Shown: piece by piece, positions 9,733-17,308 of the stretch | Layout of the letters: each line of letters opens with the position of its first letter | Numbering within the stretch: position 1 is the stretch's first letter | DNA from: Methylobacter sp. | GTDB taxonomy: Bacteria > Pseudomonadota > Gammaproteobacteria > Methylococcales > Methylomonadaceae | Direction of reading: 5' to 3' | Assembly: GCA_026399025.1 (NCBI GenBank) | Contig: JAPLRU010000010.1 | Location: 1-52,008 of the forward strand | DNA length: 52,008 nt | Made by a program: the position numbers and the translations under genes | Notes under the pieces: generated by a model | Seen by the model: only the letters and a program-made list of their open reading frames with translations | Told to the model about the DNA's origin: nothing | Database searches by the model: none

Positions 9733-9873
9733 GAAGTGGAAAGAAGTCCTTTGAATTTAATCCGCTTAAATTGCGTTCCATATCGGTTTTTCTACGTGGA
9801 ACCTGTGATGCATTGAGTTTAGATTGACTTGTTTATTTATCTATAGGCCGTATTTATACGCGATTATCTACAC

Positions 9874-10401
9874 TTATAGTGCTAAAGCAAAGTTGCCTGT
9901 CGCCTGCTTGCTGAGTAGTTCGTAAATAGAAATGCTTTTAACACCAAATTTGTCTGCTGCATCAGGAAGCATAACTTTATTCTTTCGATCTGGATGACTA
10001 ACTTCATGAGTGACTATCGTAAAGTTATGAGCCAAGGCGGCTGCAATCAAAAAGGCATCGGCTTCGTCACTGCCTGCAAATTCGGCTTTTGCTTGTGGTA
10101 AATAGTGTGTATTGGAAGCGTTCCACTACATGAGCTGCACATACTGTTGCCTAATTTGGGTATCAGCTATATCGGCAATAAAAAAACTTTCAGGCAATTC
10201 GTTCATCCAAGCTCGAATTGGATCATCCTTTTTGCCATTATTGAGTTCTTTACGTACCTTGTCGACACTAAAAACAATCCCGGCGTGATGGGCATCAATT
10301 AACCACTCCCAGAATGCTTGGCAGAAGCCGAAGCGATAATGAAAGTTTTTGGCTTGAATAAAAACGTTAGAGTCAATTAAGTATCTGGTATTTAAATTCA
10401 T
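9874..10401 (-). pseudogene. DUF4411 PIN-domain toxin gene interrupted by an in-frame amber codon
   Basis: The frame starts with a PIN signature (YLIDSNVFIQAKN) and runs 91 codons to a TAG at 10126-10128. The same frame then continues without any shift through WNASNTHYLPQA, SDEADAFLIAAALAH and IVTHE to a TAA at 9874. These are the expected C-terminal PIN motifs of DUF4411. The TAG sits where relatives usually have Gln before Trp, so a single CAG-to-TAG change explains it. The protein would be 175 residues. Its start overlaps the ImmA/IrrE gene by 4 nt, the usual partner of DUF4411. Termination at TAG would remove the later acidic residues of the PIN active site. Confidence 0.85.
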
Positions 10402-11546
10402 CGATTAGCCAGACGTTTGTTGAGTTCCATAACTGTATCAGGCCGTACATTAAGCAGACGTGCGGCCTCGCGTAGCATCATGCCGCCGCTCATCGCAGTA
10501 GAGACAATGGCGCGAGTCAATCGTTTACTGTTTCTAAGCGGGTAGTTTCTGTAAGGGTCACCACCACTAGAGGATTTTTGTTTATTGCTGGCATCGGCAA
10601 TGTTTTGGTAAGTAGCCCAGTCGATTTTGCCTAAATCAAAGGCTCGTCGAGCAATAACCAGTCTGCTGACTTTGAAGGCTTTACTGAGCACATCACATTT
10701 TGGTTCTGCCGCTTGCTCCCAAGCATCAAGGAATTGTGTCTTAGGAGTGAGTAGTTCCGCTGCTACGCGATTGCAATAGACTTCCAGCTTGTTACCGGAT
10801 TTTTGCTGATTTGCCGGTAGGTCGGAAACGCCGCTTTCACCTAACCAGATATGGGCGATTTCGTGTGCTAAGGTAAATATCCAGGCCGCTTCGTTATCCT
10901 TGCCATTGATAAAAATAACCGGTGCCATCGAATCGGCAATGGCAAAACCTCTAAATTCACTAACAGATAAACCGCGTTTTGTATTGTTTTTTACGATTCC
11001 GTTTTTAAAAACCAGTATACCGATGCTTTCAGCTCTTGCACTCAGCAAGGTAAAAAAATCACCATAGTTTTTGCATTGTTTGCGCTCTTGATCGGTTACG
11101 CCAAGTGTGCTCTGAATATCGGCGGCTACTCGCTCTGCGGGTAAGTTTGATTTGAATGGGTATTTACCGACAAAATCGAGCTGTTGCGCACCTTGCTCCT
11201 GCAAATACTCCTGATACCATTGCTGTTTGCGCAACACATCATCCAGCACATCGAAAAAGTCGATGCTTAAGGGTTCGTGATTGGGTAATTGCCGAAGATC
11301 GGGGATTCCGCGTTGTGCGGTAGCTGGTGGAGTATCAAGAAAGAAATAGCCAAAAGGAATATGTGTTTTTTGAGCAAGCTTTTCGGCTTCTGCGATAGAA
11401 AACTTCCCGGCAATTAATACATCATGCTTGGCGGGTTTATCCAACAAATCCACAAGCGCATCAAGGCTAAGACCGCGTTGATCAGCGGCCCAGCGTAGGA
11501 TGTTTGGGGATATTTGCAGGGTTTCCATTGCATTCAATTCGATCAT
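10398..11546 (-). CDS. ImmA/IrrE family metallo-endopeptidase with HTH-like ends, partner of DUF4411
   Basis: A 382-residue COG2856-type protein. It has an N-terminal regulator-like helical region (NILRWAADQRGLSLDAL), a central part with RGIPDLR, and a zinc-protease motif HEIAH (about residue 228) followed by GESGVSD. The C-terminus resembles a helix-turn-helix (LREAARLLNVRPDTV). ImmA/IrrE proteins cleave repressors or act as antitoxins, and adjacent DUF4411 PIN genes form a recognised type II TA-like pair. The 4-nt overlap with the toxin frame supports this. The toxin is interrupted, so the gene may now be an orphan. The second in-frame ATG (Met7) is an alternative start. Confidence 0.87.
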   Translation of the reverse strand: MIELNAMETLQISPNILRWAADQRGLSLDALVDLLDKPAKHDVLIAGKFSIAEAEKLAQKTHIPFGYFFLDTPPATAQRGIPDLRQLPNHEPLSIDFFDVLDDVLRKQQWYQEYLQEQGAQQLDFVGKYPFKSNLPAERVAADIQSTLGVTDQERKQCKNYGDFFTLLSARAESIGILVFKNGIVKNNTKRGLSVSEFRGFAIADSMAPVIFINGKDNEAAWIFTLAHEIAHIWLGESGVSDLPANQQKSGNKLEVYCNRVAAELLTPKTQFLDAWEQAAEPKCDVLSKAFKVSRLVIARRAFDLGKIDWATYQNIADASNKQKSSSGGDPYRNYPLRNSKRLTRAIVSTAMSGGMMLREAARLLNVRPDTVMELNKRLANR

Positions 11547-11727
11547 TGGTTTGTTTGCTTGAGTTTATTATAGAGGGGTTTGGTTGATTGACCAAAACTA
11601 TGCCGATAACGAACAATCCAAAACGACTTTACTAATCACAATGTTGGATTAGTGGCTTCCTTTGTCGATAGCCAAATCTGAATTATGAACTTCGGGTATG
11701 GTCGTAAACGGCATGGATTAATCATGC

Positions 11728-12843
11728 TTAAATTCGGATTTGTGAGCTTTGGTCAGCCATTGCTTTAACAACTGCCATGGCAATCTCATCAACATTAACA
11801 TTTTGGCTTGTAGTAGTACGGGGTAATTTTAATTGCTGAAAAATCTCCCCCTGCCGATGTTGCTGTACATGACCATAGCTATACAAAGTCGTTAAAACAT
11901 CTTCATGGCCTAAGTTCTGGCTCCAAGATTTAAACTCTTCCGGGGTTTGGCAAAGTTTTTGTCCCAGCGTCACTATCGTTTTACGGAAGCTATGCGGATT
12001 AAAATAAGGCAAATCCGTCGATTCAAAAGCCTCTTTAAAAATGGTGCGGATCGGTGAGGCAGTACTCCAATGCTCCCGTTTAAAGCCGGATGCTTTAAAA
12101 ATCCTATCTTCACTAGCAATCACATTGGTTTTCGGAAATAAAGGATCATCATTGCCCCAAAGCAATTCTTCTTTAAGATAGCGCACCCAATCACCAACAA
12201 TTTGCTGAATATCATCCCCGACAGGAAAGAAAAACGTCGTAAAGGTCTTGCTGAATTTAGTGTTCACCTCCCTTGCGTCCTGAAACACACTGCTCCCACT
12301 CATATCAATATGCTTTAACTTCATTGACGCAATGGCACTGTCTCTAGCCCCGGTTAAAAGGGTAAAAGCAATCAGGCTGCGATTACGCTTTTCTATGTCC
12401 GAATTGTTAGGCATTGTCGCAATCACATGTTTGATTTGTTCCAAGGTAGGAACAGCCGTTTCCCTACGCGCTGTTGCAATACGAACTTCTTTTTCCGACA
12501 GATTAAAATATTCCATATCGGTATAGCTAATACGCGACTTATATCCTGGCTGCATTGCCAACCATTGAAAAAAGGCTTTTAATTGTCCCAATGTGGAATT
12601 GAGTGTTGCTTTACTTAATTTCTTCCCGGTTTGCTGGTTATCCTGTTTGGCAAGATGGTTTTTAAATCCAACCGCTTGCTCAAAATGAAAAGCCTTAAAA
12701 TCACGGTATTTGGTATAGGCTTCAAACCGGCTGACCGCCTTAGCCACCGCATCAACTGAACTCTCATTTTGCCGCTTGGCCTCCTTCAGAAATATAAAAT
12801 ATTGACGCTTGATACGTTCGTTTTCTGCATTGTGTTTGATCAT
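11728..12843 (-). CDS. Tyrosine recombinase / integrase
   Basis: A 371-residue site-specific recombinase. The N-terminal SAM-like core-binding domain covers about 1-110. The catalytic residues are visible: Arg in LLTGARDSAI, the H-x-x-R in NPHSFRKT, His in LGHEDVLTT, and a Tyr shortly after in the LYSYG segment. It probably catalyses integration or excision of one of the accessory segments here. It is flanked by intergenic DNA (181 bases to the ImmA/IrrE gene), and no neighbouring attachment site is recognisable. Confidence 0.92.
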   Translation of the reverse strand: MIKHNAENERIKRQYFIFLKEAKRQNESSVDAVAKAVSRFEAYTKYRDFKAFHFEQAVGFKNHLAKQDNQQTGKKLSKATLNSTLGQLKAFFQWLAMQPGYKSRISYTDMEYFNLSEKEVRIATARRETAVPTLEQIKHVIATMPNNSDIEKRNRSLIAFTLLTGARDSAIASMKLKHIDMSGSSVFQDAREVNTKFSKTFTTFFFPVGDDIQQIVGDWVRYLKEELLWGNDDPLFPKTNVIASEDRIFKASGFKREHWSTASPIRTIFKEAFESTDLPYFNPHSFRKTIVTLGQKLCQTPEEFKSWSQNLGHEDVLTTLYSYGHVQQHRQGEIFQQLKLPRTTTSQNVNVDEIAMAVVKAMADQSSQIRI

Positions 12844-13017
12844 GGTTTTATCTCACTTTTTAAAGTCACTGTTTAAGAGGGGTTAACTACTCTCGTTTAT
12901 TCACCTACAAGCCGCGAATATTCTCGCTTTCCTCCGCATTAGCTATGCGATACCGGCTATCTGTGCCCAATTATCCCAATCGGTAGCCCGTTGCACACCT
13001 TGCGAATGGGGCAGAAT

Positions 13018-13239
13018 TTACGCGCCCCTTCGATCAGCTAAGCATTGGGTAAAGGTGGGAACGTGAACCAGAAAGTTTCTGGCCGTCACTTTGACAAACG
13101 CGTCTTTAAACCCATTGGCTTCACGATTTTTGAACAGCCAGTTGAATTCGGATTCTTTGAGCGGATTGTCGGGGTGAACTGCAAAACTGCTTTTCGGGCA
13201 GAAGTCGCCCAAAGTTGTATTAGCGGGGGTGTTGGTCAT
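13018..13239 (-). CDS. Small conserved hypothetical protein of mobile elements
   Basis: A 73-residue soluble protein without a domain I can name; its central part (ESEFNWLFKNREANGFKDAF) looks helical. The ATG at 13239 is set by a GAGG ribosome binding site about 7 bases upstream. That site lies in the 3' arm of a strong hairpin (13245-13275), an unusual arrangement that implies translational control. The gene sits between two integrase genes, so an excision-control or regulatory role is plausible but not demonstrated. Confidence 0.65.
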   Translation of the reverse strand: MTNTPANTTLGDFCPKSSFAVHPDNPLKESEFNWLFKNREANGFKDAFVKVTARNFLVHVPTFTQCLADRRGA

Positions 13240-13244
13240 AAAAA

Positions 13245-13275
13245 AGCCTCACGGGTAGTTAAACATCGTGAGGCT
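13245..13275 (-). promoter_or_regulatory. Leader hairpin sequestering the ribosome binding site
   Basis: On the minus strand AGCCTCACG (13275-13267) pairs perfectly with CGTGAGGCT (13253-13245) across a 13-base loop. It is followed at once by a T run and the ATG at 13239. The GAGG of the ribosome binding site is within the stem. The same hairpin plus T run also resembles an intrinsic terminator, so attenuation and translational blocking are both possible. Confidence 0.7.
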
Positions 13276-13354
13276 ATTTTGACGGGCGTATGATTTTTTT
13301 GAACCCTGCCTGCTTTGTAGAAACTACAGTTTGCAAGCTACGGGTTACACTCTG

Positions 13355-14014
13355 CTATGCAGAGGGAAGGAGTTTTTTTTGTGCATTACGAAATTCATCT
13401 ATCCACTTTCTAACAGTTCTGAAAGCAAACGGTATATCCGACTTAGAGCTTATTTTCTCGGCAGCTTGATCAAGGCTATTAAAACCATTCATGCCTTGTT
13501 CGTAATAATGCCAAACCAATTGCTTATAACTGTGGTTTTTCGAATGTCTAGTATGCGCTGCTTTTTTTGCTTTAAGCCTCATTAATTCCTTGTCACCGCC
13601 AATTCTCTTTGCTACTCCAAGGCTAAGGTTAGCAAATTTCAATGCGTAGACTGTGTAATTTATATCATCAGAATCAACACCCATTTTTATTAGGTTCGCA
13701 CATGCCCGCACCATGCCGAAGGCAAAAGCAAGCTCTTGATCTCGCCCATATTCAGGCTTTATTTCTTCATGTATATACATCATTGCTAACAAGCTCATTT
13801 GATGGTAATCATCAATGCTGATTTTTCCATCTTTTGCCGCATTAATTACAATGCCTTCTAATTCCTCAGATTCTTTTAAAAAAATGGCTTTTAATTCATT
13901 ACTCATCGCCATTTGTTTAGCGGGTTCTAATACTTGAGAATCCTGCTCACATTTTTCCTGAATACGTTCATTTTCATAAGAATCCGTATGATTTGAATCA
14001 AGCTCTTCAGCCAC
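13355..14014 (-). CDS. Hypothetical protein with possible C-terminal DNA-binding helix-turn-helix
   Basis: About 219 residues, unrecognised. The middle is helical (ISIDDYHQMSLLAMMYIHEE; a second block with FAFGMVRACANLI). The basic C-terminal part (KAKKAAHTRHSK, then KLVWHYYEQG-like helices and FAFRTVRKWIDEF) resembles the replication/transposition-type helix-turn-helix of element-borne proteins. I chose the GTG at 14014 because GGGGTG stands 7 bases before it; a TTG at 14038 would add eight residues. It lies between the two integrase genes and probably belongs to the same element as the 14115-15155 integrase. Confidence 0.6.
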   Translation of the reverse strand: MAEELDSNHTDSYENERIQEKCEQDSQVLEPAKQMAMSNELKAIFLKESEELEGIVINAAKDGKISIDDYHQMSLLAMMYIHEEIKPEYGRDQELAFAFGMVRACANLIKMGVDSDDINYTVYALKFANLSLGVAKRIGGDKELMRLKAKKAAHTRHSKNHSYKQLVWHYYEQGMNGFNSLDQAAEKISSKSDIPFAFRTVRKWIDEFRNAQKKLLPSA

Positions 14015-14114
14015 TACAAACACCCCATCAAAGTACAATCATTACTGAAAAATGCCAGCCAAGCGAGTAATGACTCCGCTTTTCGGTTGCGCGGCCTAGG
14101 CTGGCTATATCGGA

Positions 14115-15155
14115 TTATAAGTTAATCGCTTTTGCCATCGTATCATTTAACATTTGGGATTTATGCGCCGTTGATAAATGCGTATAGCGGTCGGTACTGG
14201 CTAGGCTTTTGTGTCCTAGAATTTCGGCGATTTCTTTTAATGTCCGTCCATCTCGTGCTAAGGTCGAAGCAGTATCATGGCGCATATCGTGCCATCTAAA
14301 GTTATTGATGTCTGCGGCTTTCAGGCATTTTGCCCATTGTTTTTTATAATCGAAAGGTTTGTTGATGTCTATACTGGATGGAAATAGTAGACGATTGCCG
14401 ATTTCCCGATGCTTTTTGAGCTGATCCATAATAACGCTGGGTATCGGCGTGTGGCGTGGCGTTCCATTTTTGGTGTCGGTTAGCATCGCCAGACCTTTAT
14501 CGAAGTCTATATCATTCCAGCGTAACTGCTCTAGCTCTCCCTTACGCATCCCAGTCGTGAGCGCCATCAGGACTTTTAAATAGAACTTGCCGCCAACCTC
14601 TTTAGCCGCTTTCAGTAAACGCGGCTTTTCTTCGTCGGATAAATAACGAACGATCTTATTGTCTAACTTGAGAGAGCGGACACGCTTACAGGGATTATCA
14701 TCAATGTATTGTTCCAGAATACTGTCATCCTCTTGTTGCAAAGTGGCATAGTCCAGAATGGCCGATAAAACAGCGAGGTGTTTATTGTAGGTTGCGGGGG
14801 CTTGTGATTTTTTTGATTTGAGAGCATCCCGGATAAGTTCCGGAGTAATGTCTGAAAGAAGGGTTTTGCCTAAACATTTTTCCCACCATAAGACCAATCT
14901 TACCCGATCATGGTCTTTGCCTGTCCACCATTGCATGTATTCATCGGCTAACCGGCTGAATAGAATGGTGCAAGGCTTAATGCCTTTGGCTTCGTATTCT
15001 TGGGAATCCAAAACAGCACGATTACCCCAGGTACGAGCATCTTGCTTGCGTCTGAATGTTTTGGTTTTGATGCCCTTACCCGACTTGGTAAGGATAGTGC
15101 GGTAACGGACTTCGCCGTTTTTTAGATCAACTTTGATGATGTGGAAATTGAGCAT
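14115..15155 (-). CDS. Phage-type tyrosine integrase next to a tRNA-Lys attachment site
   Basis: A 346-residue integrase. It has an N-terminal arm-binding region (KTKTFRRKQDARTW), a core-binding domain and a catalytic domain with Arg in TTGMRKGEL, H-x-x-R in WHDMRHDTAS, His in LGHKSLASTDRY, and the nucleophile Tyr in that last block (DRYTHLS). The start is supported by GAGGGAAG upstream of the ATG. A tRNA-Lys 3' half lies only about 120 bases upstream (15277-15325), the classical geometry for integrases that recombine at the 3' end of a tRNA gene. The cognate element would extend leftwards from here. Confidence 0.94.
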   Translation of the reverse strand: MLNFHIIKVDLKNGEVRYRTILTKSGKGIKTKTFRRKQDARTWGNRAVLDSQEYEAKGIKPCTILFSRLADEYMQWWTGKDHDRVRLVLWWEKCLGKTLLSDITPELIRDALKSKKSQAPATYNKHLAVLSAILDYATLQQEDDSILEQYIDDNPCKRVRSLKLDNKIVRYLSDEEKPRLLKAAKEVGGKFYLKVLMALTTGMRKGELEQLRWNDIDFDKGLAMLTDTKNGTPRHTPIPSVIMDQLKKHREIGNRLLFPSSIDINKPFDYKKQWAKCLKAADINNFRWHDMRHDTASTLARDGRTLKEIAEILGHKSLASTDRYTHLSTAHKSQMLNDTMAKAINL

Positions 15156-15276
15156 CTGTGCTTCCCTCTTTTTGAGGTTAAAACAAAACTACTGTAGTTA
15201 TCACTGTAGTCGCTTGTTTAGTACACAGTTACTGAGGCTTTTTATCCTTAAAAAGCTTTTTAAATCAAAGGCTTTG

Positions 15277-15325
15277 TGGTGGGTCGTGCGCGATTCGAAC
15301 GCGCGACCATCGCATTAAAAGTGCG
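15277..15325 (-). other. 3' half of tRNA-Lys(UUU), probable att core
   Basis: On the minus strand there is an anticodon stem-loop (CGCA, loop CTTTTAA, TGCG), a T arm (GCGCG TTCGAAT CGCGC) and the acceptor 3' strand ACGACCCACCA with encoded CCA. The D arm and 5' acceptor strand are missing: the bases further upstream do not pair. It is therefore a tRNA fragment and not a gene, as left by integration of a tRNA-targeting element. Confidence 0.85.
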
Positions 15326-15433
15326 CAAATCGCTTGTGTAGTGCATAAAAATCAATAACATAGAAACTTAGCTTGCGTGACATTGCACAACAAATCATAA
15401 CGAAGCATAACCGAAACACGCAAAATTCACGCA
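15309..15433. repeat. Direct repeat copy 1 flanking the FitAB module
   Basis: This 125-bp stretch starts in the tRNA-Lys anticodon loop (attaaaagtgcgc). At offset 72 it contains cattgcacaacaaa, and it ends with gaaacacgcaaaa...acgca. The same blocks at the same offsets recur at 16306. The middle is diverged. Likely an old attachment-site duplication. Confidence 0.75.
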
Positions 15434-15576
15434 AATTCCCGCGCTCGATATGCCGGATTATCTCCACGTTAGGGGTCAATCGCATTAGCTAATGGTACAA
15501 AACCAGCATTTCATAAATTTGAAAACCCCTCAAAAAATGATAGCATTGATAGCGTCTTCTTATTGCGGAGTATCCT

Positions 15577-15813
15577 ATGCCCAGTCTAGTTGTTAGAAAT
15601 CTTGATGAGTCCATTATTGATGCGCTTAAAGCAAGAGCAGTGGAACACCACCGTTCTACTGAAGCTGAGCATCGAGCCATTTTGGCGGAAGTTTTAAACC
15701 AGCCTAAACGTAAAACTTTTGCTGAAGCACTATCCCATATTCCTAATGTCGGTAACGACGAAGACTTTCAACGAGTCAATGACGGCATCAGAACATCAAA
15801 TGTATTTGATTGA
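15577..15813 (+). CDS. FitA-like ribbon-helix-helix antitoxin
   Basis: A 78-residue protein with an N-terminal ribbon-helix-helix (PSLVVRNLDESIIDALKARA) and the FitA-type RSTEAEHRAIL block, followed by a flexible C-terminus that would wrap the toxin. It should bind its own promoter and inhibit the PIN toxin encoded immediately downstream. The toxin ATG lies within the last codons of this gene (14-nt overlap). The module runs opposite to its neighbours and is bracketed by the 125-bp direct repeats. Confidence 0.9.
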   Translation: MPSLVVRNLDESIIDALKARAVEHHRSTEAEHRAILAEVLNQPKRKTFAEALSHIPNVGNDEDFQRVNDGIRTSNVFD

Positions 15814-16219
15814 CACTAACGTGATCAGTGAAATCAGAAAAGGTGATCGGGCAAATATGGGTGTGCGGCAGTTTTTTGCTGCCGCTATTCATGATAATTC
15901 CAGACTCTATGTTTCATCAATCACTATTGGCGAGTTACGCAGAGGCGTTGATTTGATTTTCCATAGGGGCGATACCCTCCAAGGCAAGTTACTGGAAGAC
16001 TGGTTAAATTCCATCCTCGATCACTACCAAAACAATATTCTTAAGGTTGACCACGAAATCGCTCTGCTTTGGGGGAAAATGCGCGTCCCAGATTCCCAAC
16101 ATGCACTGGATAAATTAATTGCTGCAACTGCGTTAAATTATGATCTTACTGTGGTTACACGCAACATCAAAGATTTTGAAAACACAGGTGTTAGCCTACT
16201 GAATCCTTTTGTAGAGTAA
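15800..16219 (+). CDS. FitB/VapC-like PIN-domain ribonuclease toxin
   Basis: A 139-residue PIN protein. The acidic active-site residues are visible: D in YLIDTNVISE, E in ITIGELRRG, D in DSQHALDKLIAATAL and D in the later TRNIKDFEN. It starts at the ATG at 15800, giving the standard YLIDTNV N-terminus; a longer frame from 15719 runs over the antitoxin and is not needed. It is expected to cleave RNA when not bound by the upstream antitoxin. It looks intact. Confidence 0.91.
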   Translation: MYLIDTNVISEIRKGDRANMGVRQFFAAAIHDNSRLYVSSITIGELRRGVDLIFHRGDTLQGKLLEDWLNSILDHYQNNILKVDHEIALLWGKMRVPDSQHALDKLIAATALNYDLTVVTRNIKDFENTGVSLLNPFVE

Positions 16220-16305
16220 ATATTTCCTGAGTTACTAAATCAACTTTAGCATTGCCTTTTAGTACCTTGAGTAAACTTTACCTAGAAAGTAGATCGAATC
16301 AAGAT

Positions 16306-16431
16306 TCGTATTAAAAGTGCGCCCATTAGACGTATAACTACTATAAATCAGTTACATATTAATCGCTATCTGAATAACATTGCACAACAAAGCCCAACGA
16401 ATCATGATCGAAACACGCAAAAAATTACGCA
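16306..16431. repeat. Direct repeat copy 2 flanking the FitAB module
   Basis: Matches copy 1 at attaaaagtgcgc (start), cattgcacaacaaa (offset 72, identical to copy 1) and gaaacacgcaaaa...acgca (end), 997 bp away. Sequence to the left of the start does not continue the tRNA, so only the core and the flank on one side are duplicated. Confidence 0.72.
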
Positions 16432-16586
16432 GATCTTTTATAGCTCTTAGGGCATTTTAGGGCGGAGATATACGGCAGAAAACAGTGCTCATCCGCGTCC
16501 TAATCTCCAGCCATTACTGTCTGCTTTAGTTGAGCTCAAAACGTTCCCTAACATCCAACCCATTCGATCAAACAACTTCCCGATAA

Positions 16587-16706
16587 TTATGGCAAGGCCG
16601 CTTCAATCAAGTGCTTGGATGCCGCCCATACGCCCCCCTGATAGTCATCGAGCATCGCTTTATAGTCCGCATCATTTGCCGGTATTTGCCCCTTATTTGT
16701 CTTAAC
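16587..16706 (-). pseudogene. Possible C-terminal gene fragment
   Basis: A 39-codon open stretch without a usable start (TAA just upstream) ends in DDYQGGVWAASKHLIEAALP. It reads like the natural end of a soluble protein. I cannot identify the parent. It may be debris from an insertion before the NACHT operon was placed here. Confidence 0.25.
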
Positions 16707-17034
16707 TTAATGGCAGTGGAGTAACAGGGGGAAACGTAGCAGGGGTTATTGGCTGTAATGTCTTATAGGTTATTGCCATTTCTGCGCGAAGCTCGTCCGA
16801 TGGTTCGCCTTCCCCCGCAGCGATAATCGTTCCAAAATCGCTGGGTGAAAAATCCTCACTAGAATTCAATGCAGAATATAATTTCTTGATATTGGGCAAG
16901 GCAACTTGCACATAACTGTATATTACATTACCAAACGAGTTTTTCCCTTGAAGCAAAATGACTGCAAATTCATCCTTAAATAGCTCATCAAACTTATGGG
17001 GTGAATTTTTTTTGTGAGTTTCATTGTTGTTCAT
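16702..17034 (-). CDS. Small protein, paralogue of the gene at 24031-24378, NACHT operon
   Basis: The product is 110 residues if translation begins at the ATG at 17034; the open frame continues further upstream, but only inside the DUF2610 gene. It shares a core with the protein at 24031-24378: a short beta-strand block (FAVILLQGK), an aromatic-rich strand, then FSPSDFGTIIAAGEGEPSDELR, where the other has YPEDYGIVIATGEGEPSAEIR. The C-terminus is proline rich. The family has no function I can name. It is the last gene of the NACHT operon and overlaps the DUF2610 gene by 14 nt, so the two are probably translationally coupled. Confidence 0.72.
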   Translation of the reverse strand: MNNNETHKKNSPHKFDELFKDEFAVILLQGKNSFGNVIYSYVQVALPNIKKLYSALNSSEDFSPSDFGTIIAAGEGEPSDELRAEMAITYKTLQPITPATFPPVTPLPLS

Positions 17035-17299
17035 TTGTACCGCTCTCCTCAGATTCACTTGCAGCAGTACCCATGGCGTATACGCAAAGATCCTCAAACG
17101 ACACCTTATTTTCCAGCGCAATTTTATGTAGCCGTTCAAAGCTGTCTAATACCTCTTGAGGTACTGTGCCGCCACGTATTTCAGCAAGCCAAGAAGCTTG
17201 ATATTTTAGTGGATGGTGATTTTTATGCGGCTCTCCGACATAAACATGAAAAGGATGTTTGGTTTCATTAAAATCACAAGGTACGGTAAAGCGTTTCAT
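17021..17299 (-). CDS. DUF2610 domain protein in the NACHT operon
   Basis: A 92-residue protein that matches DUF2610 throughout: MKRFTVPCDFN, FHVYVGEP, HHPLKYQASWLAEIRGGTVP, then EVLDSFERLHKIALEN and FEDLCVYAMGTA. DUF2610 is a small domain of unknown function. The gene begins 9 bases after the NACHT gene ends and overlaps the next small gene by 14 nt, so it is almost certainly cotranscribed with both. A role as a partner or regulator of the large ATPase is inferred from position only. Confidence 0.85.
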   Translation of the reverse strand: MKRFTVPCDFNETKHPFHVYVGEPHKNHHPLKYQASWLAEIRGGTVPQEVLDSFERLHKIALENKVSFEDLCVYAMGTAASESEESGTNEQQ

Positions 17300-17308
17300 A
17301 AAAACTCC

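Noticed and set aside
15277-15360. A complete tRNA-Lys gene
   Set aside because: Only the anticodon arm, T arm and acceptor 3' strand are present; no D arm or 5' acceptor strand pairs upstream.
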